Source: Hemibagrus wyckioides
Lineage: Eukaryota; Chordata; Actinopteri; Siluriformes; Bagridae
Reading direction: 5' to 3'
NCBI RefSeq assembly: GCF_019097595.1
Contig: NC_080722.1
Coordinates: 17,588,630 to 17,652,629, forward strand
DNA: 64,000 nt
The first letter of the stretch is position 1; every line of letters begins with the position of its first letter. Below the pieces are notes generated by a model, which saw only the letters and a program-made list of their open reading frames with translations, was not told where the DNA came from and did not search any database. Positions 26,901-40,500 of the stretch are shown piece after piece. The position numbers and the translations under genes were made by a program.

Positions 26901-29900
26901 ACTGTCTGTTACAGTATATAGTATAATGCACTACAGCCTGTCAGTACTGTCTGTTACAGTATAGTATAATCCACTACAGCCTGTCAGTACTGTCTGTTAC
27001 AGTATAGTTTAATGCACTACAGCCTGTTAGTACTGTCTGTTACAGTATAGTTTAATGCACTACAGCCTGTCAGTACTGTCTGTTACAGTATAGTTTAATG
27101 CACTACAGCCTGTTAGTACTGTCTGTTACAGTATAGTATAATGCACTACAGTCTGTTAGTACTGTCTGTTACAGCATAGTATAATACACTACAGTCTGTT
27201 AGTACTGTCTGTTACAGTATAGTATAATGCACTACAGCCTGTCAGTACTGTCTGTTACAGTATATAGTATAATGCACTACAGCCTGTCAGTACTGTCTGT
27301 TACAGTATATAGTATAATACACTATAGTCTGTTAGTACTGTCTGTTACAGTATATAGTATAATACACTACAGTCTGTTAGTACTGTCTGTTACAGTATAA
27401 TATAATGCAATACAGTCTGTTAATACTGTCTGTTACAGTATATAGTATAATGCACTACAGATTGTCAGTACTGTCTGTTACAGTATAGTATAATTCACTA
27501 CAGTCTGATAATACTGTCGGTTACAGTATATAGTATAATGCACTACAGCCTGTTAGTACTGTCTGTTACAGTATATAGTATAATACACTACAGTCTGTTA
27601 GTACTGTCTGTTACAGTATAATATAATGCAATACAGTCTGTTAGTACTGTCTGTTACAGTATATAGTATAATGCACTACAGCCTGTCAGTACTGTCTGTT
27701 ACAGTATAGTATAATGCACTACAGCCTGTTAGTACTGTCTGTTACAGTATAGTTTAATGCACTATAGCCTGTTAGTACTGTCTGTTACAGTATAGTTTAA
27801 TGCACTACAGTCTGTTAGTACTGTCTGTTACAGTATAGTATAATGTACTACAGTCTCTTAATACTGTCTGTTACAGTATAGTATAATGCACTACAACCTG
27901 TCAGTACTGTCTGTTACAGTATAATATAATGCACTACAGTCTGTTAGTACTGTCTGTTACAGTATATAGTATAATGTACTACAGCCTGTCAGTACTGTCT
28001 GTTACAGTATATAGTATAATGTACTACAGTCTGTTAATACTGTCTGTTACAGTATAGTATAATGCACTACAGCCTGTCAGTACTGTCTGTTACAGTATAG
28101 TATAATACACTACAGTCTGATAATACTGTCGGTTACAGTATATAGTATAATGCACTATAGCCTGTTAGTACTGTCTGTTACAGTATAGTATAATGCACTA
28201 CAGCCTGTTAGTACTGTCTGTTACAGTATATAGTATAATACACTACAGTCTGTTAGTACTGTCTGTTACAGTATAATATAATGCAATACAGTCTGTCAGT
28301 ACTGTCTGTTACAGTATAGTATAATGTACTACAGTCTGTTAATACTGTCTGTTACAGTATAGTATAATGCACTACAACCTGTCAGTACTGTCTGTTACAG
28401 TATAATATAATGCACTACAGTCTGTTAGTACTGTCTGTTACAGTATATAGTATAATGTACTACAGTCTGTTAATACTGTCTGTTACAGTATAGTATAATG
28501 CACTACAACCTGTCAGTACTGTCTGTTCCAGTATAATATAATGCACTACAGTCTGTTAATACTGTCTGTTACAGTATATAGTATAATGTACTACAGTCTG
28601 TTAATACTGTCTGTTACAGTATAGTATAATGCACTACAGCCTGTCAGTACTGTCTGTTACAGTATAGTATAATACACTACAGTCTGATAATACTGTCGGT
28701 TACAGTATATAGTATAATGCACTATAGCCTGTTAGTACTGTCTGTTACAGTATAGTATAATGCACTACAGCCTGTTAGTACTGTCTGTTACAGTATATAG
28801 TATAATACACTACAGTCTGTTAGTACTGTCTGTTACAGTATAATATAATGCAATACAGTCTGTCAGTACTGTCTGTTACAGTATAGTATAATGCACTACA
28901 GCCTGTCAGTACTGTCTGTTACAGTATAGTATAATACACTACAGTCTGATAATACTGTCGGTTACAGTACATAGTATAATGCACTATAGCCTGTTAGTAC
29001 TGTCTGTTACAGTATAGTATAATGCACTATAGCCTGTTAGTACTGTCTGTTACAGTATAATATAATGCAATACAGTCTGTTAGTACTGTCTGTTACAGTA
29101 TATAGTATAATGCACTACAGCCTGTCAGTACTTTCTGTTACAGTATAGTTTAATGCACTACAGCCTGTTAGTACTGTCTGTTACAGTATAGTTTAATGCA
29201 CTATAGCCTGTTAGTACTGTCTGTTACAGTATAGTTTAATGCACTACAGCCTGTTAGTACTGTCTGTTACAGTATAGTATAATGCACTACAGTCTGTTAA
29301 TACTGTCTGCAATAGTATAGTATAATGCACTACAGCCTGTTAGTACTGTCTGTTACAGTATAGTATAATGCACTACAGTCTGTTAGTACTGTCTGTTACA
29401 GTATAGTATAATGCACTACAGTCTGTTAATACTAACCATATTATATTTACAGATTAAACCTCAGGTTAAGAACTTACCTGGCAAGGCCTCTTTGACCCAC
29501 ATAGCAAAGTTTCTGCTACGGTAGAGCTCCTGAAGACACAGTCTGCGACTGTCTGTTATATCTGCCAATACTTTTTTGGCATTTATTAAGTTGTCATCAA
29601 TCTGATTTAAGATTGTCTCCCTAAAGTCAGCTTTACTCTGAAAAACAGACAATATTTAAATTACATTTCACATCTGTATCTTTTACCCGTAAATTCAATA
29701 TTTACATAATGTTCAGCATAAAGATTCTTTAATCAGAATTATATTACACATTAATAGATTTGCTTTGATAACTCACAACATCAAGCAGTTTGTTTAGTAT
29801 TTTGAAGTCTCCTTCTGGGCATAGGGTTTCCTTGACATCCATGATTACTTGAGCTGATTCTGCTGCTAAGTGGAGTTCATGGTATTGTTGGATTTGATGG

Positions 29901-30465
29901 ATTCTTTCCTTAATCCACCGCTTATTATCTCTAGGATTTATTTTGCACATGATTTCCAGATCTTTTCGAAGACCATTGTATTTGCCCTTATAGACCTCAA
30001 AGATGCTATCGACCATCTTGAAAGTTATAGAACCATTCATCAAGCTAGTGTATATATTTTGGTACTGAGTGTCGCAAGGCTGAAATATTTTTGCATAGAT
30101 ATCCTCCAGAGTGCATGGGACCATATCTCTAATTGGCTCTGTGTCATCACCATCATCCTCATCTTGCTCTGTCTGTGAGAGTGCTTTGGCTTGGTTCTCC
30201 CAGCACATGGAAAAGATGTAGCTGTCTTTCAAATCATGCAGGCGTTTTGCCATCTTTCTAGTAAGCTCGCACAGGTTGAAATATGTGACCATTCCAGTCA
30301 CTTCTGAAGAATTCTCATCAAGCTGATGAACTTCCATGAATTCATCCAAGCACATTTGCTCCACATTCACTATGTGTTTCTTTTCAAGCTCCGCAATATC
30401 AACTGTGAATTATTGAAAAAAATGTTTTTCAAAATCCCACAGAAATTAATTGCATGCCTTCAAGC

Positions 30466-30501
<36 letters not shown>

Positions 30502-31467
30502 TATAGCATCATTTGTATAATTAATTTCAGAAGTAACTATAGAATAGTTGTATAGCTGAATAGTACTTATTCAAGGACTTGTCTGACAGATGCTCTTTTT
30601 AAATGGAATTTTATGAAGAGTCTCCAGTGTTAACAAAGTGTAACATTGGTTTAATGTCAGTATGACTGCCAGGGCTCTCAAAGGCACAAGTGTAAATGAT
30701 AACAGGAACTAACATGGTTCATGGATGATCCTCTCACATACAGAGCCTTATTAAACTACACCTTGGCCATTACTTCACTAATTGATAGTACTGTGCAGTA
30801 AAAGATTTAGGCTGGTGGCAGGGAGTGAATTCAACTTGTGTTTGAAGTCTCATATTTCTGTTTCTGTCTTTAACTAAATAATAATTTGTCCTCTTGCCTC
30901 TGCACAAGGTTCTACCCTGTTACACTTTGTATGTTCTGGAGCTACACATAACATAAATTATCAATTAAAATACCTTTGATATGGTTTTGGAGTTTGGAGC
31001 ACACATGCAGTAAGCATGCAATGAACTCTTTTTCCTGGTAGATGTTCTCAACTTCTTCTTGCCTTTTTCTAAGCAGATTTTTCACAGCTCTTTTGTCTTT
31101 GCACCGACCGTCATCACACAAAGCATCTGTGGGGAAGTGTATATTAAGATTTCATTACAATAAAGACCTTGACTAATATCTTACATTCAGCGGGGGTAAC
31201 ATGCATATACTGTATAAAGCTGAATAATTATTGTCTGTCAGGTTTGAGTGATTACCAATCTGTAGAAGCTCAATGAATGCACCATCTCTCTCCAGGATCT
31301 GATTCAAGACCTTTATTGTAATATCTCCTTGGATAAATCGTTGTGTGACACAGATGAATGCAGAGCCTGCTATGGCCATTAACTCTTTGGCTTTGTCTGA
31401 GAGTTGATCAGTGAGTTTCCCATTTGCACCTGAGGAAAAACCCGATTTAAAACATTGTGCAAAAAAA

Positions 31468-31510
<43 letters not shown>

Positions 31511-31515
31511 ACAAA

Positions 31516-31546
<31 letters not shown>

Positions 31547-34500
31547 GACTAACAAAGTAGGAGCATGTATCATTCTAAATTCACACCTTGTAGTTGAAAG
31601 ATTTTACTTGCTGTAGGCCACGTCAGAAGATGTTGTATTACCAGCTCCTCTCCATCTTGATACTTTCCATCCTCAGTCTTTGGCCAAGATTTTAGTACAA
31701 TTTCAGATACCAGTTTTCCAAACTTACTTAAGTCGCGGTTTTTGAGATTCTCCAGCAAATGCTTCTCAGATCCACTCTGAGTTGTGAAAACAAGAATGAC
31801 TTTAAACTCACATATTTGTGTAGAGAAATGTGTTTCTTTCACTTTTAAAGAAATGGATAAGATCAGTACCTGACACACAGGTGTGACAGCTTCTAATGCA
31901 CAGTTTTCAAAAGAGGGAATTAATAATGGAACCTTGGAGTTCAAGTCCTCTACTTGGTTGAAGTAGATTTCAATCTGATGAATTGGCCTTTCCTAATGAC
32001 AGTAAAATAGTGTGGTGTGTGTAAACATGTGGCAACGTGGATTCAGGTTTTCTGTACATATTTTGTAAGAATTAAACGCTATGCAATTACATACCTGTTT
32101 CAATTTTCCTTCAAACTGATTTAAGAATGTTTTACTCCATTCTGAGCAAAACTCCTTGTTAGCAAAAGGCAGTGAAATCAGCTTATTCCACACCTATTTA
32201 TCAAAAAGTCACAAGATCACAACTATATTCTTAATTTGTCAGCAATGTATATGAAATGAACAGACTACCTACCTCAAGTTCCCAGGCAAAATTGAAACTT
32301 AAGTAGCTGTGTGAGTGGTTCAGTAAACGATTAGAGAAGGCGTTTCGGAGCCATTCTCTTATAGTTTTTTCCGCCTGCTCAAACAACTCCTTGCTCTTCC
32401 CACTCTGGGCCTCAGCTGATTCCTTTAAAACAACAACTTGTAGTTAAATAAAGAAATAGAATCCTGGCACTAAAGAGACTGGAAAATAACAAATCCCCTC
32501 AATCCATACCACCATATGCAAAAAGAGGCTGTGCAACCTAACAAATGACTAAACCATTAAAGTTAATAAGTAGACTTATAAGTGGCACAAGTACAAATAA
32601 AGGTACATATGTAAACACTCAATCAACATTTTCATTCTTTGGCTCTCCAGCAAAACACTTTCTTGTGTGTTTTCAACTGACATACTGTGTACTTGTTTTG
32701 TGCAATATTGTTTTATCATTTATCACAATTTTTTATTTCGAAATATTATAATAAATCATTTCAATGTACAGAACCAGTAGCCTAGAAAAGACAAAAAATA
32801 TCAATACCCTGTTAAAGATCAATACTAATATTACTAACTGTGTAGCCAGAGCCTGTAGCAATTGCTAAAAGTCAGGTTAATTGATTCTGCAGTGATCAGA
32901 ATTAAACAGTTAAAAAAAAAGACAACAGCAAATTTTATTTACTCCTTTTAATTGGTGATCTAATGTTCAGGTGGCCAACCCTTTTTCTGTTAATATTGCT
33001 CAGGTTTAGTAGGGTAAGAGACAGCCGATAAGAAAAAAAGACAAAACACAATATTTAATCACCTGCTAATTATCGCTAATAGCATTGTTCCTAAACTATT
33101 TTGGTACTTAATTCTAACCCTGGATCACAATCTATATCCATTTTCTCTGAGACTTAACCTTATGTTAAATATATACTTGTCTAAAGTTGCTAAAGTCAAT
33201 CATACTCTGTTATATCAATCACAACTTCTGAGTTTTAGATATTCCTCCTTGTTTAGTCTTTCCATTTCCTGTTTGCATTATATATAGAGCACATGAACAT
33301 CCAGAAATATTATATAGCTTGGAACTTTTTTTCATGAAGTTTTTTCATGTCTGTTAATATAATCCTGCACAATATTTCCCTGAGCCTCATTTGGTATATA
33401 ATGTTAGTTTTTATTTCACATAAATGAACCTTATATTTTCCATTTAACACTGCAGAAAAATAGGGAGCCTATGTGAGCATCTCCTTGCAAGATGAGAGCA
33501 GTTAGTTTGGGGAAGGGTGCATGGCTTCCATGATCTTAATGTTGGAGAGTTAAAACACCTGCCCAAATCATTTACATTTTGATTGACTTATCTGCATTTT
33601 TATTGGAGAGAAAAAGACTGTACTTTAGGTATCTTTTTTGAGTGATAACTGGTACTAGTGTTCCCTTTCGTTCCTGTTCAGAGACCTCGAGGTACAGAGT
33701 GCATTAAAGTGCATTATGTTCTGTGCTCTGTGGTAATTTCCATATTTATGGGTCTTTTCCCTTCACAGTGATGAGTCAGAGAGTGCTACTGAATGGATGC
33801 CATTTATTCTAGTCAGTTTTACTTCCACAGACAAAAAAAAAATGCAAGCTAGCAGATTTATAAAAAATAAAATTTCCCTGCAACTCACACACACTCACAG
33901 TTTCAACCATTTCCCAATACTACAATAGCCATAATGCAGTTCAACAAGACAGCAATATTTGTTGTCTAGCATAGCATAGCAAAGCTCTGACACAAAATGT
34001 GCAATATTCATATGTCCACTAATGTAAAATAAATGACAATAAACATCACAGGATATCGTACCAGTTTAAAGGTCGCGCAGGGATGATAAAATTGATATAT
34101 TGCACAAGACTACCATGTGCGCAATTATATATAATAACAAATGCAGTTTCAAAAAACACTAAACTGACATGTGAGCTAACATATTAGTTACCATAATATG
34201 AAAATGTGTACATTGCACTGGGTGCTGTGAAGTGATAAGAATACACCAGCTTGAAGAACTTAGTTAACTTGAGACAAGTTACTATCACATACACCGAGTA
34301 AGGAAATAAAAACAAAATTCTTTTACATTTTTAATATATATTTTGGAAAATAAATAATTTGATCATTTGGAAAATATTTTGGAAAATTATTACCTTTTCA
34401 GTGAGATATCCTTTCAGATCCATGATCAGACTGAAAAGTTTCAAGCACTCCAGAGGAACTTCAGAAGTATGTGCATGCTTGTAATGTTGACAAACTTTAG

Positions 34501-37500
34501 CCAGAAGAGTGAAACACTTCGTCAGGCAAAGTTCACCAAAGTTTTTGTCTTCAAACCTGATAAATATAAATGAGGTTACTTATTGTCTAATTTTTATTTC
34601 TTGTCAGTAACATATGGAAATATATAAGGACATACAGTAACAATATAAGGCATTTTGGGGAGCAGGACATATAATGTAAGGCATTTGGGGAGCATGCAAA
34701 TCCATCACTCAAATGAATTGCATTTGGAAATAGGTTATCATTTACATGCTAGTGCAGAAGTGTTATATAAAAATTCTCAAGGTTGTCTAATGTATTTTAA
34801 GGAGCTCATTATTGATACCTGAACTTTTGGCTTTTTATTCTAGCAGGGAGATCTGAAAACAACCGCATCAGGCCCTGTGAAATACATGTAAACATCAATC
34901 AAAATGCTTTCTTATTCACTTAATTCTGAGGAAAACTTTTTAAAAAATAGCTTCATAAAATATTAGGTTAATTATTAGGTCATTAATCAGTACTAGGACA
35001 GTCATCAAACTGTCACAAATGTGTGTCTGGAATAATATGCACAGACAGCATGCCACTATTTCTACATATTGACAGTCCCACTGTTTTAATTGAAAGACTC
35101 AATATTTATGCATGGTAAGATAAACTAAACAAACAGAGTAAGTCTGAGATTTACTTTACCTCTTTGTCATGTTGCAACTCTTTATTGTCCAATCTGTAGT
35201 TTAGCATGACCAAAACATCCAGGATATTCACAGAAGACAATGTGGTATATTCCGGCAAATTATTCAAACCCAACACACACATCCAGGAACGGACGAGTAA
35301 CTGATCTATGACAAGCAGATATTTATGGTTCTCCATAACCTTCAAAAGCGCCCTGTAAATGAGGGGAAACAGAGAGCTGTTTATTGTAAAGGAACAATAT
35401 TAAGTCTTACATTTTTTCATTCCATCTTGTAGAATATCCGGAAAATGAGTTAAGGTCTTCACCAAGCACTTGAAATAGTTCAAGTGCTATAAACACATTA
35501 TCTATTATTTAATGAATCTTTGCCCTGTGTTTCTTGTAATAGTGCACTAACCTGTTGCTTAGATTAAATTAGCAATAAAACATAACAAGGAAATACATAA
35601 ATGATGCTATTATGATATAAACATATGATTAAACACATTCATGAAGATTTGTCAAGTAAAACAATTACCTTGAGTGTTGTGAGTCAGTAACAAAAGGATT
35701 TCTGAACCTTTTAAGACCTGCCCAAACCTCAAACTCTTGTCCAGCAATGTTCATATTTGGCTCAAATGGTTTGCTGTCTCTTTCCAAAAAATGCAGAAAA
35801 GGAAGAACAAGAATCCAGTTGGTAATTTTTCTGCTCAGTGAAATGTGACAAAACTTTCTGACTGTATCTGCAACCCTGTTAAAAAAAACAAAACAAGTTT
35901 GTCTATTAAATAATTAAGAGAGCAACAAATATACCTAACGCGTGTGAGGAGAATATGACAATGTGCATACCGATTTGGCACAACATTATGACTAACACAA
36001 CCTGCCTAATATTGTGTTGGTACCCCTTTTGCTGATTAAACAGCCCTAACCCATCAAGGCATGGACTCCACTAGATCCCTTAAGGTGTGCTGTGGTATCT
36101 GGACTACCAAGATGTTAGTAGCAAATCCTTTAAGTCCTATAACTTACAGAACTTAAAGAATTCTTAAAGGACATTTTTGATAGATACTGACCACTGCAGA
36201 CCAGGAACACCCCACAAGAGCTACAGTTTTGGAGATCCGCTGATCCAGTGGTCTAGCCATCACAATTTGACCCTTGTCAAACTCACTCCTTACTCCTACT
36301 CCACTCCTTACTCCTCACTCCTTACTCCTCACTCCTACTCAATCCTTAGGCTTGCCCATTTTTCCTGCTTCTAACACATCAACTTTGGGGACAAAATGTT
36401 CACTTGCTGCCTAATATATCCCACCCACTAACAGGTGCCATGATGAGGAGATAATCAGTGTTATTCACTTCACCTCTCACTGCTCATAATGTCATGCCTG
36501 GTTTGTATATGTATACACCACACAATAAATAGAATCATGCAGAAACAGATCAAGAGCTACAGTTAATGTCGATATCAAACATCAGAATGCAGTGACTTTG
36601 AACATGATATGGTTGTTGGTGCCAGAGAGTGGGAAACTGGTATTTAAAGATATTCTGGGAGTATCACACAATATGATAACAGTCTCTAAAGTTTACATAA
36701 AATATAATGAAAAACAAAACAAATTAAGCAATGAGTATGGGCAGAGGAATGATCTGAGAGAGGTCTGAGGAGAAGATGGCATCAGAGTGCCCAGACTGGT
36801 TCCTGTTGACAGGAAGGTTCTCAAATATCCACATCAAACCTTGAGGCAGATGGGATAGAACAGCAGAAGACCATATCAGGTTCTACTCTTGCCAGACAAG
36901 AACATAATTCAAGGCTACAGTTCTACGCATGGCTCACTGAAACTGGACAGTTGAAAATTGAAAAAAAAAATATCAGTGTTTTTCCAAACTAAGTCTGTTC
37001 AGTTTTGAGCCACCTTTGCTTACTGTAGTTTTAATTTCCTTCTCTAGATGGCCATGAATGGACCCTAAAGTGGTCTTCTGCTATGTAAGCCCACTTACCT
37101 CAATTTTGATATGTGCATTCTGTGACATATTTTCTGCTCATCATGTTTATAAAGACTAGTTAATTGAGTTATTGTAACCTCCCTGTCAGCAGGGACCATT
37201 CTGACCACTCTCATCAAGAACATATTTCTGCCTGCAGGACTGACATTCAATGGATGTGCTTTTTGCTTGTACCATTAAACTTCCGAGTTTTGTAAGTGAA
37301 AATTCCAGGAGATAAGCAGTTTGTAAAATCTGTCCATTACCAACATTCATGCCACGGTCAAAGTCACTGCAATCCCATTAACTGAAAATTAACTGAAACT
37401 CTTGATTCATGTATTGCTATCATATGTTTGATGATAAAATAATTGCAAGACTGGGCAAAGGAACAGGTATTCTTATTAAAATGGCCAGTGCATTATATAC

Positions 37501-40500
37501 AACATATACAACATTAATTATTCCTAATGTTAAGCACATTAACTAGAGCAACTATTTATTGAGACTAAAGCCATACCATTCCCCTTGAAGAGGCTGTAAA
37601 ATCATATTCCAGTAGGAATGGAATTCTTTCTCTGTCAGTTCAGGAAGGCAAAGCAACCAGCCAATATCAAAAACTGTTTTTTGATCAATGTGTAGACTGT
37701 ATTTTAGATAAACCATCAGAAAGATGAGAACTGCTCTTTTCTGATCTTGATCTTTTCTGCTGTTTGCTTGGACAGAAGAAATCTTGTAGGTCAGAAACTC
37801 TGTGAGAAGCCCTCTCACCTAAAAAGCACAATTGATGGAGATTAGAAACAATTAATTTAGTGTTAAAATGCTTTTGTTAAAATGCTTTTAAAATATTTTA
37901 TGTGGTATATTTATGTTTTTTCATAGTGTGCCATACCTGACTTTCACCATACTGCAAAGAGTCCCATAGTTTTGCTTGTTCTTCATATACATATGGATTT
38001 GAATAAGTTTTGAAGAACTGCTCGAGCTGGACAAAGAAGTTTCTCACATTTAGCTGACTCCATTCACCAAGAATATCAATGATTGTTTCCAACATGATCC
38101 ATCCTGCTATATGTTTTCCTCTCAATAAATCAGCCTTAGTGGTTCCAGTCCAGTTTTTTAATATTCCAAGCACAATGTGTGAAGGCTTTGCACATATTAT
38201 GTCATCATATTGGTGCCATTCCCCTGCAACACACAAATAATATATTATAGGTATGTCACTTTTATATAGTTCCCTCTAAAGTACTGGAAAGGCAAGGTCA
38301 ATTCTTTTGCTTTTGGAAAACCCAAGAGCTATATCTTGTGACTTACAGGCCTCTGTAAGCACATAAATGTTTATATATACAACCGCTCAAAAGTTTGGCA
38401 TCACTCAAAAATTTTATTGTTTTCCAAGGAAACATACACGAAATTAGTCTGAATAGAAAATATAGCAAAAGAACAGGACATGCTGACATGTCAGAGTTAG
38501 AAATAATGATTTTGATGGAAATGATTAATGTTTTATTCAAACTTTGCCTTCAGCAAAAAAAAAAAACAACAACACTTTTTGCAGTAATTACAGCCTGGGC
38601 ATTCTAGCTGTCATTTTTTCAAGATAATCTGGTGAGATTTCACCCCATGCTTCCTGGAGCATCTCCCACAAGATGGATTGGCTGATGGAGTCTTCCTCCG
38701 TAGCTGAAATATGCAAGTGATCCCAAACTTTTGAGCAGTAGTGTACATGACAGCACAATCAGAAAAAGACTGAACAAGTATGGCTTTCATGTAAGCGTGA
38801 CTAGGGAAAAGCCCCTTATCTCAGGAAATAATATGGCAGCAGAAATTAGGTTTGTAAAAATTCCATCTTAATAAAACCACAAATGTTTTGCCTACATAAC
38901 ATCAGCGTTAAGAGTCCTGCCATTTGCACAGGCGCTTCTTATCAACATAAATTTAAGCTTAAATAATTACCTTGTTGTGTAAGAAGTTTTTCCATGATTA
39001 ACAGACAGCGATTAACAAAGCCCCTTGAATTGTCTTTGTAGATATATTCATATTCAGGTTTTTTTCCTTTCTTGTGAACAACATATTTATAGGGAATAAA
39101 ATTCCCAACCCACTTTCTGTTGATTTCCAGTTTTCCATGCACAAGAAAACCATTATTTCCTAGGTTTCTGTAGAAAATGGGGGAAAAAGACACCCATAAA
39201 AGTGATGGAATTTAGTGAGACAAATCAGAGATTTACCTGGGTGTTCACATTATTTTAATTTTGTTATTTTTTGCTATACATTCATGGTAATGCTAATTCA
39301 TACTGGCATGCTAGTCCACTCCAGACAGTAGAGTAATGTAAATGAATTCTGAATGGGCTTAATTAACATTCGTCAATTGTAGGACGTATTATTTACATTA
39401 ACTAAATAACAAAATAATTAAATAATGGTAATCACATTTAAATTATCAATCAAACAAATAAATAAATTGATAGTTAGATAAACAAACAAACAATAAATAA
39501 ATGGCTTACCTTGTGACCTCCATAGAAATATCCTGAGTCCAGTCCCCAGCTAAACCACCTAATCTTACAGAAACAAAGTCTACTGATGGGTCTATGTTAA
39601 AGTCTTTGGATAAGATGGCATGAAAGAAAATGATGATGTCTTTGGGATCCATTTGTTGGTGTGAAGTGCTACTAAGAAATTAAAGAAGTAACCAATTAAT
39701 AAATAAACCTGTTCTTTAGTGGCTATTAAGGAAGTTGAGAAATTAAATTAAACATACTGCTTCTGGTTGTCCTTTTTCTTCTTTGATGACACTTCTTGAA
39801 AACCCACTTCATTATTTTGGCCTGAAGGAACACTTTTCTCCTGAGGCAACGGTTTCCCTGTGTTAAAGCCTGGTTTAGGGGTCTCTGTATCCCTTGTCTT
39901 TTGAAGGTCATATGTTTCTTTTATTTGTGATTTAACATCCTCATGTTTAGTTTGCTGTTTGTTGCCAGTATTGTCTGCTTTGGGTTTAGCAGCAGTCCCT
40001 TCCTAAATGTTCATTAAACAAAAAATAGACCTAAGGAAGTGATAATAGTGATGATTAGGGTTTTTTTTTAATGTATAACACTTACCTCATTATTAAATGG
40101 CCCAAACAATTTTCTGTTTGAGGGATTTTGTTGTTTTTCACCCTGTCCAGTGGTACATTGCAATGTGTGTGTTTCCTCTTTTTTGCTTTCAGTAGTATAG
40201 CTGTTTGAAGGCTGTGGAGGAACTGAAGATTGCTGGTTCAGGTTTTGAGACTTTGCTTTCGCAAGATCCCCAGGAGAACCAGTGTCGGGTTTTTCAGTGT
40301 TACAATCACATGAAGGAGGCAATAATCCACCTGTGGAAGGCTGTGTCTGACTGATCAACATCACTTTTGTTTCTTCATTCACACTAGGTGGTGACTTGGT
40401 TTGGTCCTCTGTCTCTGGTTGTGTTGCAGATTCTGACAGAGCACAGTGTACAGGCTGCAACTTATTATCTGACCTGGGAGGTGAAATATCATCTGTAGTA

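Noticed and set aside
25489..29434. CRISPR-like array
   Set aside because: The units are contiguous variants of one 43/45-bp sequence with no unique spacers, in an intron of an animal gene. It is a minisatellite.
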